From NCBI GenBank assembly GCA_934463455.1, contig CAKSJU010000009.1, positions 1-35,639 of the forward strand: a stretch of DNA of 35,639 bases, in the 5' to 3' direction. Below the pieces are notes generated by a model. The model saw nothing but the letters and a program-made list of their open reading frames with translations. It did no database searches and was not told the DNA's origin. Below, piece by piece: positions 1 to 8,575 of this stretch (position 1 is its first letter; each line of letters begins with the position of its first letter). A program made the position numbers and the translations under genes. This DNA is from an uncultured Clostridia bacterium (GTDB lineage: Bacteria; Bacillota; Clostridia; UBA1381).

Positions 1-128
1 GGGAACAAATTGCCTTACGGAAAACTTAATTACAGTGTATGTATATGACTGATATGCTATCGGGGAGGTGATCGGTCCAAATTAGTGAAACAGATAGATG
101 GGGAAATAAAAAAAAGGAGGTTTATAAC
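1..128. other. non-coding left edge upstream of the TSCPD gene
   Basis: I see no credible gene here. A short reading frame starting at 85 runs out of frame through the TSCPD gene and is a shadow. The only clear signal is the Shine-Dalgarno AAGGAGG at about 113-119 serving the ATG at 129. No convincing -35/-10 pair was found, and any promoter may lie outside the window. Confidence 0.5.
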
Positions 129-380
129 ATGGCAAAATTCACTTACTCACCTCGCGGAGTTTGTTCCGTTCAGATTGATTTTGAAATTGAAGGCGGAATT
201 GTTAAAAATATTCATTTTACAAGAGGATGCAACGGTAATACGCAAGGCATTGCAAAGCTTGCGGAGGGAATGCCGGCAAAAGAAGTTATAAAAAGACTAA
301 AGGGCACCGATTGCGGCGGACGAGGCACCTCATGTCCTGATCAGCTTGCACGGGCATTGGAGCAGGCTCTTGCTCAATAG
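129..380 (+). CDS. TSCPD-domain protein (TIGR03905-like)
   Basis: Small 83-residue protein with the C-terminal motif GRGTSCPDQLARAL, the TSCPD signature of a domain also found at the C-terminus of some ribonucleotide reductases. The stand-alone clostridial version is known as a family of uncharacterised small proteins. Cysteines lie at about residues 12, 34, 62 and 69, so metal binding is plausible, but that is inference. The start at 129 is fixed by AAGGAGG 10 nt upstream. No operon partner is evident, because a 97-base AT-rich gap separates it from the next gene. Family assignment is fairly sure; function is unknown. Confidence 0.8.
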   Translation: MAKFTYSPRGVCSVQIDFEIEGGIVKNIHFTRGCNGNTQGIAKLAEGMPAKEVIKRLKGTDCGGRGTSCPDQLARALEQALAQ

Positions 381-477
381 TTAAATATTTTAACTAATAT
401 TAAAATATTATTGTAATATTTTTCTTTCGGCAATCATATAATGATATTATACACATATGATAACAGGAGTGATTGCC

Positions 478-963
478 ATGAAGAAATTATTAATTATTTT
501 GTCAATTGTAGCAGGTGTTATTTTTATTGCCGGAAGCTTCGGCGGCGGAGGGCGCACGGATGCCAAGCTTTATTTTGCGGATTCTTCCATGCTTAGGCTT
601 ATTCCGTCCGATTTCAGTGTTCGTACAAAAAACAAGGACAAGGCAGCAAAAGCCGTAATCGCCGCACTTGAAAAGGGCAAAGAAAACAATAATAAAATTC
701 TGCGCCTTATGCCGAATGTCAAAAAAGGTTTGTCTGTCCGCGTAAAAGGCAAAACTGCTTATGTGAATATGAGCGGCGAATTTGTACGGTTTCATTCCGA
801 CGCACGCCAGCATGAATTTCTGACAATTTATTCGATTGTTAATTCACTGACTTCAATAGACGGTATAATAAATGTTAAATTTACGATTGATAACAAAATC
901 CAAAAGGATTTTAAAGGATTTTGTGACATGCGGGAAACCTTTATTCCCGATTATTACATATAG
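478..963 (+). CDS. exported GerMN-domain protein
   Basis: 161-residue protein with an N-terminal hydrophobic segment (about residues 4-22, after MKKLL), followed by a glycine-rich linker and a GerMN-like domain (about 35-150). Features of that domain include the V-x-G-K-T-A-Y-V-N-M-S strand and the LTIYSIVNSLTSIDGI helix with its following strand. GerMN domains occur in the spore protein GerM and in other exported Gram-positive proteins and are thought to bind ligand or cell wall. No lipobox cysteine is visible, so it is probably membrane-anchored or secreted. I chose the ATG at 478 because AGGAG (464-468) sits just upstream; an in-frame ATG at 457 has no ribosome site. It ends three bases before the ribosome site of the epimerase gene, so the two are probably cotranscribed. 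A sporulation role is possible but unsupported. Confidence 0.75.
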   Translation: MKKLLIILSIVAGVIFIAGSFGGGGRTDAKLYFADSSMLRLIPSDFSVRTKNKDKAAKAVIAALEKGKENNNKILRLMPNVKKGLSVRVKGKTAYVNMSGEFVRFHSDARQHEFLTIYSIVNSLTSIDGIINVKFTIDNKIQKDFKGFCDMRETFIPDYYI

Positions 964-975
964 GAGATGTTAAAC

Positions 976-2013
976 ATGGCAATTACAAAAGAACTATTCG
1001 GAACACTTATCAACGGTGAAAATGTATATTGTTACACTCTAAGTAACAAAAAAGGTTTAAAAGCCGAAATTCTCACTTATGGCGGGATAGTCAAAAATCT
1101 TTTTGTCGATGACACAGACGTTGTTCTCGGGCGTGATACTCTTGAAGAATACCTTGACAATGACGGATGCTTTGGTGCATTAATAGGCAGACACGCAAAC
1201 AGAATAAAAAACGCGGAATTTGAAATAGACGGCAAAACTTATAAAGTCGGCGCAAACAACGGGGTTAATTCTCTTCACGGAGGTTTTGTCGGATTTGACA
1301 AAAAAAATTGGTCGGCATTCGAATGCGGAACGGATGAAGAGCCGGAGCTGCTGTTAAAAACATTTTCCCCCGACGGCGAAGAGGGCTTCCCCGGCAATCT
1401 TCATGTGAGCGTTACATATAAGCTTACAAATAATAACGGATTGGTTATTCACTACGAAGCAATTTCCGACAAAGATACGGTTGTTAATCTTACCAACCAC
1501 AGCTATTTTAATTTAAACGGGCATAAATCCGGTACCGTTGACGGGCATACAATGCAAATCAATGCAGATTTTTATACCCCCAATACAGATGAATGTCTTC
1601 CCTACGGAGAAATTCTGTCGGTTGAAAATACTCCGTTTGATTTCCGAACTCCAAAAATGCTCAAAGAGGGATTTTCTTCCGATTTTGAACAGATAAAAAT
1701 GTTCGGCGGATATGACCATAATTTTGTTCTTCGCGGCAGAGGTTTCAGAAAAGCCGCCGTTTTAACCGGAGACAAAACAGGCATAGTAATGGAAACATAC
1801 ACCGACAAGCCGGGCGTACAGATTTACAGCGGTAATTGCATCGATGACGAGCGTGTGTGCAAGGACGGAACCGTATATGCGGTTCATCAGGCAGTTTGCC
1901 TCGAGACTCAATATTTCCCGAACAGTACAAGCCTTTCGCATTTTCCGTCAGCTTTCTTGAAAAAAGACGAAAAATACAATTTCACAACAGAATACAGATT
2001 TGTAAACAAATAA
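976..2013 (+). CDS. galM: aldose 1-epimerase (galactose mutarotase)
   Basis: Interconverts the alpha and beta anomers of aldohexoses, feeding the Leloir pathway or general sugar use in the cytoplasm. The 345-residue protein has family-typical length and motifs: an N-terminal GGIVKNL, GRHANRI (about residue 76), the catalytic-histidine motif LTNHSYFNLNG, and the C-terminal CLETQYFPNS holding the catalytic glutamate. The ATG at 976 is preferred because AGGAG (962-966) is 9 nt upstream; the in-frame ATG at 967 directly abuts that site. It follows the GerMN gene closely. No other galactose gene is adjacent, so the physiological sugar is uncertain. The stop codon lies in the 5' arm of a bidirectional terminator. 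Confidence 0.93.
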   Translation: MAITKELFGTLINGENVYCYTLSNKKGLKAEILTYGGIVKNLFVDDTDVVLGRDTLEEYLDNDGCFGALIGRHANRIKNAEFEIDGKTYKVGANNGVNSLHGGFVGFDKKNWSAFECGTDEEPELLLKTFSPDGEEGFPGNLHVSVTYKLTNNNGLVIHYEAISDKDTVVNLTNHSYFNLNGHKSGTVDGHTMQINADFYTPNTDECLPYGEILSVENTPFDFRTPKMLKEGFSSDFEQIKMFGGYDHNFVLRGRGFRKAAVLTGDKTGIVMETYTDKPGVQIYSGNCIDDERVCKDGTVYAVHQAVCLETQYFPNSTSLSHFPSAFLKKDEKYNFTTEYRFVNK

Positions 2014-2046
2014 AAATATGCGGTGGCTAAGCCACCGCATATTTTT
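2012..2046. terminator. bidirectional intrinsic terminator between convergent genes
   Basis: Perfect inverted repeat of 16 bp with arms 2012-2027 and 2031-2046 and a TAA loop. The GC core is GCGGTGGC/GCCACCGC, flanked by A-tract and T-tract arms so it can end transcripts from either side. The last bases of galM and the stop codon of the opposing glycosyltransferase lie inside it. Confidence 0.9.
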
Positions 2047-3439
2047 ATTTGTTTGACAGTATATATACATTGCTCTTCTGCCAATAAGAAACCACATCAC
2101 GGTCATATTCCACATTTTCGAACATATTATATATCTCCTCCGGCACTTCTTTTGAATCGGATACGAAAAGCGCGGCTTTTTTGCAGCTTTTCGCATCCAG
2201 CCGGGAAAGTTCGTAAATATTTTCAAACGGCGAGCCGAGAGATGTCTTTGGGCGATATATCGGTATATTTTCCGAGTAATAGGACAGCACTCCGTAAAGC
2301 GGAGATGTCGAAAAACAAATCAACGCGTCAAAATCATTACCGTTTATATACTCCCCTATCTCGCTGTCTTTTTCTCCGTATTCAAAATCATAATCCGTTT
2401 TATAATTTGTAAGAAATCCCAGAATATAGAACACGGAAATCAAAACACACAGGCTTTTTTTATCGAATGAGGCAATGCCAACTGCCGCAAATACAGTTAA
2501 AAATACCAATGCGTGATTTGCATATCTGTCAAGAAAAACAGGTCTGACCAGCAAAGATGCCGCAATGCCGACGGCACATGTTAAAACAAAAACAGACACG
2601 CCGAGCAAAACCGGCAATTTTTTTATATTTTTATTTGTACAAATCCCGACCGCCGCAATAACATAAACCGCAAATGAGCCTGCCATATATGCTGACGCAT
2701 GCGTGCCGCATTTGTACCAGCTTTTAAAATATGTGCCTATTGTGTCCCACGTTATCGGTGAAATCCAATATTCATTTTCCACCTTATCGGCAAGCTGGCT
2801 CAAAAAGGATGCAAGCCACGGAATATACAGCAATAAAACGGCAGCCGCAAAAGCAAACGCCTTTATAAGCTTTTTATTTTTTATTGACGCAGCCATAACA
2901 AACGCATATATAATTCCCGCGGACACCAAAGCAAAATAATGAGTATATGCCGAAAGTGCCGCAAAAAGTGCAAGCAAAATCCAATATTTCGTTTTGTCCT
3001 CTTTAACTGCCAAAAGCCCGTAAACTCCGCATGCAAATACAAAAAATATGCACCATGTATACATTCTGACCTGAACTGAATATATTGTATAAACCGGCAT
3101 TGAGGCAAAGAAGAGCGAAAAAAGAAATCCGGCTTTTTCGCCGTACAGATAAGAGATTTTCCGAAAGCCGAATATCATTGTAAGACAAACCGGAATTATC
3201 GAAAAAATCTTTGCCGCAGCAAGGCTGTTCCCCGTTATATAAAAGAAGCATTTAAGTCCGTAATAATAAAGCGGCGGATGTACATCCTGCGCAGTTATCC
3301 TTGCTATTTCTCCGAATCCGTGCTTTACCATTGCCAGCGTATACGCTTCATCATACCATACATTATTGTTAAATATCAAACATACAAACAAAGCGGTAAA
3401 AGCGGTAAAAAATGTCCAAAAAAGAGCTTTATACTTCAT
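2045..3439 (-). CDS. membrane glycosyltransferase, GT39/ArnT-like (GT-C fold)
   Basis: 464-residue polytopic protein with about ten hydrophobic segments. It has a short first transmembrane helix followed by the extracytoplasmic acidic motif WYDEAYT (about residues 28-34) and a DVHPPLYYY motif (about 53-61). These are hallmarks of dolichyl- or undecaprenyl-phosphate-sugar dependent glycosyltransferases of the PMT_2/GT39 type. The C-terminal 110 residues form a soluble, probably extracellular domain. Such enzymes transfer a sugar from a lipid-phosphate donor to a cell-surface acceptor. Its start overlaps the end of the upstream GT2 gene by 11 bases, so the two are translationally coupled. The GT2 enzyme probably makes the lipid-linked donor. 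Sugar and acceptor cannot be told from sequence. Confidence 0.8.
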   Translation of the reverse strand: MKYKALFWTFFTAFTALFVCLIFNNNVWYDEAYTLAMVKHGFGEIARITAQDVHPPLYYYGLKCFFYITGNSLAAAKIFSIIPVCLTMIFGFRKISYLYGEKAGFLFSLFFASMPVYTIYSVQVRMYTWCIFFVFACGVYGLLAVKEDKTKYWILLALFAALSAYTHYFALVSAGIIYAFVMAASIKNKKLIKAFAFAAAVLLLYIPWLASFLSQLADKVENEYWISPITWDTIGTYFKSWYKCGTHASAYMAGSFAVYVIAAVGICTNKNIKKLPVLLGVSVFVLTCAVGIAASLLVRPVFLDRYANHALVFLTVFAAVGIASFDKKSLCVLISVFYILGFLTNYKTDYDFEYGEKDSEIGEYINGNDFDALICFSTSPLYGVLSYYSENIPIYRPKTSLGSPFENIYELSRLDAKSCKKAALFVSDSKEVPEEIYNMFENVEYDRDVVSYWQKSNVYILSNK

Positions 3440-4373
3440 TTATGTTACTCTCCTTCGCTATAAATATCGGTCTGCCTTTTACCTCCATATATGTTTTTGA
3501 TAAATACTGACCGATAATTCCTATCGAAAACATCTGAACTCCGCTCAGAAGGAACATAAAGCACATCATTGACGGATAACCCGCCACAGGGTCACCCCAA
3601 ACAAGAGTTTTTATGATAATTACCAATATCATTACAAATGCGGTAAAGCAAAAAAGCAGCCCCAAAACCGATGCAATCGCAAGCGGCACGGTAGAAAAAG
3701 CAATAATTGCGTCAAGCGAATATTTAAACAGTTTGAAATAATTCCATTTTGTTTTGCCTGCGCTTCTTTCAACATTTTCAAAGCCGAGCCATTTTGTTTT
3801 ATAACCTACCCAGCTGAATATTCCTTTTGAAAATCTGTTGTATTCCGTAACGCTCAAAACCGAATTTGCAACCCGGCGCGTCATAAGCCGAAAATCCCTT
3901 GCTCCGCTTACAAACTCGGTATTCGAAATCTTATTTATAATTTTATAAAACAATTCCGAAAGCGCAGACTTAATTTTTCCCTCTCCCTTTCTGTCTGTGC
4001 GATATGCTGCAATTATATCATACTCACCTTTTTTTATCTCCGAATACATATCGCAAAGCAGCTCTATCGGGTCCTGCAAATCAACATCCATTGTGCATAT
4101 ATAATCTCCCGAAGAGTATTTAAGTCCCGCATAAATTGCCGCTTCCTTGCCGAAATTTTTCGAAAAAGAAATATATTTCACCTTATCCGAGCGGGCTGAA
4201 AGCTTTTTTATTTCGTTCATTGTATTGTCCGCCGAGCCATCGTCCACAAATATAAGCTCATAGTCTGCCCCGTCAATTTTATCTATTATTTTTGTAAATT
4301 CCGAATAATATATTCCTATCGTTTCCTGTTCGTTATAGCATGGTACTATAACAGAAATAATATCTTTATCCAT
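3429..4373 (-). CDS. GT2 polyprenyl-phosphate glycosyltransferase (GtrB/DPM1-like)
   Basis: 314-residue inner-membrane protein. The N-terminal GT-A domain shows SVIVPCYNEQETI, FVDDGSADNT and the DxD-type metal motif DVDLQDP (about residue 98). Two C-terminal hydrophobic helices (about 230-255 and 265-290) anchor it. This layout matches GtrB, CsbB and dolichol-phosphate mannosyltransferases, which load a sugar from a nucleotide donor onto undecaprenyl phosphate. Start: ATG read from 4373, with AAGGAG about 11 nt upstream on the minus strand. It forms a two-gene operon with the overlapping GT39-like enzyme, consistent with donor synthesis followed by transfer outside the membrane. Confidence 0.85.
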   Translation of the reverse strand: MDKDIISVIVPCYNEQETIGIYYSEFTKIIDKIDGADYELIFVDDGSADNTMNEIKKLSARSDKVKYISFSKNFGKEAAIYAGLKYSSGDYICTMDVDLQDPIELLCDMYSEIKKGEYDIIAAYRTDRKGEGKIKSALSELFYKIINKISNTEFVSGARDFRLMTRRVANSVLSVTEYNRFSKGIFSWVGYKTKWLGFENVERSAGKTKWNYFKLFKYSLDAIIAFSTVPLAIASVLGLLFCFTAFVMILVIIIKTLVWGDPVAGYPSMMCFMFLLSGVQMFSIGIIGQYLSKTYMEVKGRPIFIAKESNINEV

Positions 4374-4419
4374 TCTTCTTTTGTCTCCTTAAGTTTTGTA
4401 TACAAACTACTATTATATA

Positions 4420-4448
4420 ATTATATAATATTTTTTAATATTTGTAAA
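4420..4448 (-). promoter_or_regulatory. promoter of the glycosyltransferase pair
   Basis: On the minus strand TTTACA (4448-4443) and TATAAT (4425-4420) are separated by exactly 17 bases, about 47 bases before the GT2 start codon. It is a sigma-A-like match inside very AT-rich DNA, so some chance of coincidence remains. Confidence 0.6.
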
Positions 4449-4483
4449 TAGTTTAACCTGATATTACAAATCTTTTATAACTA

Positions 4484-4512
4484 TTGAAAAAAAACGACAT
4501 TATATATATAAT
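4484..4512 (+). promoter_or_regulatory. promoter of the PTS operon
   Basis: TTGAAA (4484-4489), a 17-base spacer and TATAAT (4507-4512). Predicted start is near 4519, giving a leader of about 130 nt before the regulator gene. The leader contains the perfect 10-bp palindrome GCAATATTGC at 4534-4543, which could be an operator for the regulator. It diverges from the glycosyltransferase promoter. Confidence 0.7.
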
Positions 4513-4649
4513 GAGTAAAACGGCAACTCTTGCGCAATATTGCATGAAAGTTTCCCTATTGTGTCAAAAAATCAAAAATACAAATCCGAAAATCCGAAGT
4601 ATAATGAAATTGTACAAAGGATACGGAGTAAAAAGGAGCTGCTTCAATT

Positions 4650-6623
4650 ATGAATGAACGCCAATCAAAAATACTCAAGCTTTTGCATAAAAATCAAGAT
4701 TATGTAACGTATTCCGAAATTGCACTGCAAACAGACGTATCTGTAAAAACCGTACGCAATGATGTCGGTGAAATCAAAAATTACCTCGGCGGTGCGGGAG
4801 AGATTATCTCAAAGCCGCATGCGGGAATTAAGCTTGTAATCTCGGAGGATGAATGGAACAATTTACACAGCGGCGAAGATTTTGAAGAAAAAGAAATTTC
4901 TTTCTTCATAATACGAAGCCTTTTCAAAAGCGGTACGCTCACAGCCCAAAAGCTTGCCGAAAAATATTATCTCGGCAGAGTGCAGCTTGACAAAATTCTC
5001 GATCGCATATCCGATTGGTTTTTTGAAAACCATATCGTGTTTGAAAGAAAGCGCGGCAAGGGAATTTCGATAAAATACAGCGAATTCAATTACCGACTTG
5101 CATTTTTGAATTTTTTGAGCGACTACACTTCCTATTTTGAAAAGCTTGTAAATGCCGGTAATTCAAAAAATTCCTTTCTTTCTTCTTCCGATTATGCGGC
5201 AATCAGCGGTGCTTTAAACGGTTTTGAGCCTGATAAAGTTTCGGCTGCCATAGTCGAAACCGAGCAGCAATTCGGAATAAAGTTCAATTACGTATCCGGC
5301 ATGAATCTTACATTTTCAGTATCGCTTTGTATACAGCGCATCCGCGCAGGCTGCGGACTGCAAATGCCGAATATATCCGAATGTCCCGCACACGGGCAAT
5401 CCGGAAAGCTTTTTGCAAAAGTTCTGTGTGAAAAACTCGAATCGGATTACGGAATAAAGTTTTCCGAAAGCGAAAAAGAATTTATCGCTTTTTCCGCAGA
5501 CATATCGGAAATACGTGAATTCGAGTCCGAGGCGGCAAGACGGCGTTTTGAAGCGATGAATATTGACCTTTGCAGAACAACCGTAAGAGCGGTTAACCTT
5601 GTAAGCGAAATAACCGGCGTAAATTTGCGGGAGGATAAATTTTTTGTAAAGCAAATGTTCATTCAATTCAAAGCAACTGTGTCAAGACTTGAATACGGGG
5701 TAATATGCAAAAACCGACTGCTGCCCGAAATAAAGGACAAATATCCGAATATGATGGCGGTTGCATGGTTTTTGGGGAACATTTTTGAAAAAGAATTAAA
5801 TCTTGAGCTTAACGAGCATGAAGTCGGCTTTATCGCACTTCATATAGGCGGTGCAATAGAACGTCAGCTTTCTCTTATGTCCGCTTGTATAGTATGTGAC
5901 TACGGAATCGGTATTTCGCAGATTTTAAAAGAAAAAATTCTTCGTTTCGTTCCCGGAATAAGGATAACATCGGTTTTTTCCGGCAGAGATATTCATGCCG
6001 TAAAAAACGAAAACTGCGATTTTATCATAACAACAACACCGCTTACCGATTACCGGCTCAACCGTGATGTAATAACAGTCGGACATCTCCTTGATGAAAG
6101 AGATATAAAATTACTTGAAGATTACATGCGGAAGCTGCGGCTCAAAAAAAGCGGCAGAGTAAACGATATTAACCCCAAGGCAACGCTGTTTAACAAAGAG
6201 CTTATTTTCCTGTCATGTGACATACAAGACAAAAATGAGCTTCTGCATATGATTTGTTCAAGACTCGAACAGCTCGGTTATGTTACACAGGAATTTGAGA
6301 CCTCGGTTATTGAGCGCGAAGCAAGCACTCCGACGGATATAGGCAAAGGTATCGCCGTTCCCCACGGTTTAAGCAGCTTTGTAAATCATTCCGCTGCGGT
6401 ATTTGCTCACCTTAACACTCCGATTGAATGGTCGGAGGACGGTGAAACGGTGGATTTGATATTTCTGCTTGCTTTTGACCTTGACGAAAATCCCGAGGTT
6501 AAAGAAAAGATAATAGGATTTTACAAATCCGTTGTTTCTTTCACAGAAGACGAAGCAGCATACAATAAAATAAAACAAACAACAAGCTCCGATGAAATTA
6601 TGAAAATATTTGAATTATGGTAA
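4650..6623 (+). CDS. MtlR-type PTS-regulated transcriptional activator
   Basis: 657-residue modular regulator. In order: a winged HTH (about 1-60, with SVKTVRNDVGEIKNYL), a second HTH (about 85-150), PRD1 (about 190-290), PRD2 (about 300-400, ending FIALHIGGAIER), a GAT-type EIIB-like domain (about 405-490, CDYGIGISQIL with its cysteine) and an EIIA-like domain (about 510-655, GKGIAVPHG with the phosphorylatable histidine). Members of this family are switched by PTS phosphorylation and activate the adjacent PTS operon. PRD1 seems to lack both usual histidines (NLTFSVSL and EFIAFSADI), and the first PRD2 position reads QFK instead of HLK, leaving one recognisable PRD histidine. AAAAAGGAG precedes the ATG. 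The downstream HPr ribosome site overlaps its stop codon, so it is first in the operon. Confidence 0.88.
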   Translation: MNERQSKILKLLHKNQDYVTYSEIALQTDVSVKTVRNDVGEIKNYLGGAGEIISKPHAGIKLVISEDEWNNLHSGEDFEEKEISFFIIRSLFKSGTLTAQKLAEKYYLGRVQLDKILDRISDWFFENHIVFERKRGKGISIKYSEFNYRLAFLNFLSDYTSYFEKLVNAGNSKNSFLSSSDYAAISGALNGFEPDKVSAAIVETEQQFGIKFNYVSGMNLTFSVSLCIQRIRAGCGLQMPNISECPAHGQSGKLFAKVLCEKLESDYGIKFSESEKEFIAFSADISEIREFESEAARRRFEAMNIDLCRTTVRAVNLVSEITGVNLREDKFFVKQMFIQFKATVSRLEYGVICKNRLLPEIKDKYPNMMAVAWFLGNIFEKELNLELNEHEVGFIALHIGGAIERQLSLMSACIVCDYGIGISQILKEKILRFVPGIRITSVFSGRDIHAVKNENCDFIITTTPLTDYRLNRDVITVGHLLDERDIKLLEDYMRKLRLKKSGRVNDINPKATLFNKELIFLSCDIQDKNELLHMICSRLEQLGYVTQEFETSVIEREASTPTDIGKGIAVPHGLSSFVNHSAAVFAHLNTPIEWSEDGETVDLIFLLAFDLDENPEVKEKIIGFYKSVVSFTEDEAAYNKIKQTTSSDEIMKIFELW

Positions 6624-6637
6624 AGGAGGTTACCCGC

Positions 6638-6892
6638 ATGGTACAAGTAAGTTATGAAATTAAAAACGAAGAAGGACTGCACGCACGTCCGGCATCAGAT
6701 TTTTGCAAAACCGCAAACAAGTTCAAAAGCAGTATTTCCGTAATAAAAGACGGAGAAGCTTTCGAAGCAAAAAGTATTCTTATGGTACTTTGCGTAGGCG
6801 CTGTAAAAGGCGACGTAATTGAAATCCGCGCCGATGGTGAAGACGAGCAGGAAGCAGTTGACGCATTAATCGAGACACTGAATATGGAGTGA
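6638..6892 (+). CDS. ptsH: phosphocarrier protein HPr
   Basis: 84-residue HPr. The active-site histidine is His15 in EEGLHARPAS, and Ser46 in AKSILMVLCVG sits where HPr kinase/phosphorylase acts in Gram-positives. It carries phosphate from Enzyme I to IIA. An in-frame upstream ATG at 6617 lies inside the regulator's 3' end; the ATG at 6638 is right because AAAGGAGG (6622-6629) precedes it by 8 nt and the N-terminus then matches HPr. The GVMSLG of general HPr is replaced by MVLCVG, which may mark a PTS-dedicated paralogue. Whether it also serves the whole cell depends on other ptsH copies outside the window. Confidence 0.93.
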   Translation: MVQVSYEIKNEEGLHARPASDFCKTANKFKSSISVIKDGEAFEAKSILMVLCVGAVKGDVIEIRADGEDEQEAVDALIETLNME

Positions 6893-6898
6893 TTTACT

Positions 6899-8575
6899 AT
6901 GAAGGTTTACAAGGGAATTGCCGGCTCTCCCGGCATAGCGCACGCAAAAGTTCTCTATTATAAAAAAAATACCGCAAAAATCGAAAATATCGGAATTGAT
7001 AAAGCAATAGAAAAAGCACTTGAAAAGGTACGCACGCTTCATACAAAAACATTGTTTGAGTTAGGAGAAGAAAAAGCAAAAATATTTTCCGCTTATGAAA
7101 TGCTTTTGGAAGACGCTATGCTTATCAATCCCATAAAATCGGAAATTGAAAGCGGTAAAACCGAAAAAGATGCAATAAAAAGCGTTACGGAATCAGCGGC
7201 AGGCATATTGGAGAAAAAAAAGAACGAATATATGCGCCGCCGTGCCGACGACATCCGTTATATAGGTTCTTTGCTTATTGATATGCTCAGCGGTGCGGAT
7301 TTTATCTTCCCCGAGGGAGACGATAAATTTATTATTGCAGCACATGAGCTTACTCCGGTAGATACAATGCAATTCGACAGCAAACGCCTGGCAGGGCTTG
7401 CAACAGAACTCGGCGGAACAACATCTCATACGGTAATTTTAGCAAAATCATTAGGCATACCCGCCGTTGTAGGAATAACACATATTGATGAAGAAGGCAT
7501 GCAACCGGCATATATTGACGGTTATGACGGAACACTTGTCGTAGCGCCGGATGAAGATACGGAAAAAGAATACGAAAAAAAGCTTACCTCGGAAAATATA
7601 CTTTCCGAAGAGCTTGACAAATCCAAAGCTTCGGACGCTTATACAAAGGACGGAGAAAGAATTTACGTTTATGCAAACATAGGAAAGCCCTCCGATTTAT
7701 CAGGCTTTGAAAATGCCGCATTTGACGGCGTAGGGCTTTTCCGCTCCGAATTTCTTTATTCTTCATCAAATAAAAAGCCGTCCTTTAAAGAACAGGTAAA
7801 CGCTTACCGCGACGCAATCAAAAAAATGTCTCCCCGACCGGTAACAATCCGAACCCTCGACATCGGAGGAGACAAACAGCTTGATTATCTGAATATGAAA
7901 AAGGAGGAAAATCCTTTCCTGGGCAGCCGAGGCATAAGATTGTGTCTTGCAAACCCCGAAATATTCAAAGAACAGCTTAAAGCAATTTTAACGGCAGGCG
8001 CAGGCGAAAGCGTCAAAATAATGCTCCCCATGGTCACGTCGCTTGGTGAAGTTAAAACAGCGAAATCATTTTTGGAAGAGGTTAAAAATCAACTGACAGA
8101 AGAAAAAACCGATTTTTGCCGAAATATCTCACTCGGAATTATGATTGAGACTCCGGCAAGCGCAATCATGGCAGACGTATTCGCAAAGCATGTTGACTTT
8201 TTCAGCATAGGTACAAACGACCTCGTTCAGTATATTAATGCCGCCGACAGAGGCAACTCGGATGTGGAAAATCTGTACAATCCTTATAATCCCGCCGTTA
8301 TACGTATGCTTTCAAATGTTATCGGCGCAGGCGCAAAGGAAAATATTGACGTAAGCATGTGCGGCGATTTAGCTGCAAACACAAGCTTTACCGAGGTATT
8401 GCTCGGCATGGGGCTTAAAAAATTCAGCGTTCCTCTGCCAATGCTCGGCAGAGTTAAAAATAAAATCGGTAAGATAACGCTTGCCGATGCAAAACAACTT
8501 GCTCATCTCGCGGTAAATGCCGAGGATGAAAAACAAATAGAACAATTATTAAAAAAGGACGGTGATAACAAATGA
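6899..8575 (+). CDS. ptsI: PTS Enzyme I (phosphoenolpyruvate-protein phosphotransferase)
   Basis: 558-residue cytoplasmic enzyme, normal length for EI (about 570). It takes phosphate from PEP onto His177 in GGTTSHTVILAKSLGIP and passes it to HPr. The C-terminal PEP-binding barrel shows RTLDIGGDK, GSRGIRLCL, GIMIETPASA, FSIGTNDLVQY and MCGDLAANTSF, with catalytic Cys488; E. coli has MCGELAGD there. GGAG at 6886-6889 precedes the ATG and overlaps the end of ptsH. Its 3' end overlaps the IIA gene by 4 bases (ATGA), showing translational coupling. Confidence 0.95.
   Translation: MKVYKGIAGSPGIAHAKVLYYKKNTAKIENIGIDKAIEKALEKVRTLHTKTLFELGEEKAKIFSAYEMLLEDAMLINPIKSEIESGKTEKDAIKSVTESAAGILEKKKNEYMRRRADDIRYIGSLLIDMLSGADFIFPEGDDKFIIAAHELTPVDTMQFDSKRLAGLATELGGTTSHTVILAKSLGIPAVVGITHIDEEGMQPAYIDGYDGTLVVAPDEDTEKEYEKKLTSENILSEELDKSKASDAYTKDGERIYVYANIGKPSDLSGFENAAFDGVGLFRSEFLYSSSNKKPSFKEQVNAYRDAIKKMSPRPVTIRTLDIGGDKQLDYLNMKKEENPFLGSRGIRLCLANPEIFKEQLKAILTAGAGESVKIMLPMVTSLGEVKTAKSFLEEVKNQLTEEKTDFCRNISLGIMIETPASAIMADVFAKHVDFFSIGTNDLVQYINAADRGNSDVENLYNPYNPAVIRMLSNVIGAGAKENIDVSMCGDLAANTSFTEVLLGMGLKKFSVPLPMLGRVKNKIGKITLADAKQLAHLAVNAEDEKQIEQLLKKDGDNK

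Noticed and set aside
411..442. Possible promoter TTGTAA ... TATAAT upstream of the GerMN gene
   Set aside because: The spacer is 20 bases and the -35 match is weak in AT-rich DNA; only the -10-like TATAAT (437-442) is convincing.
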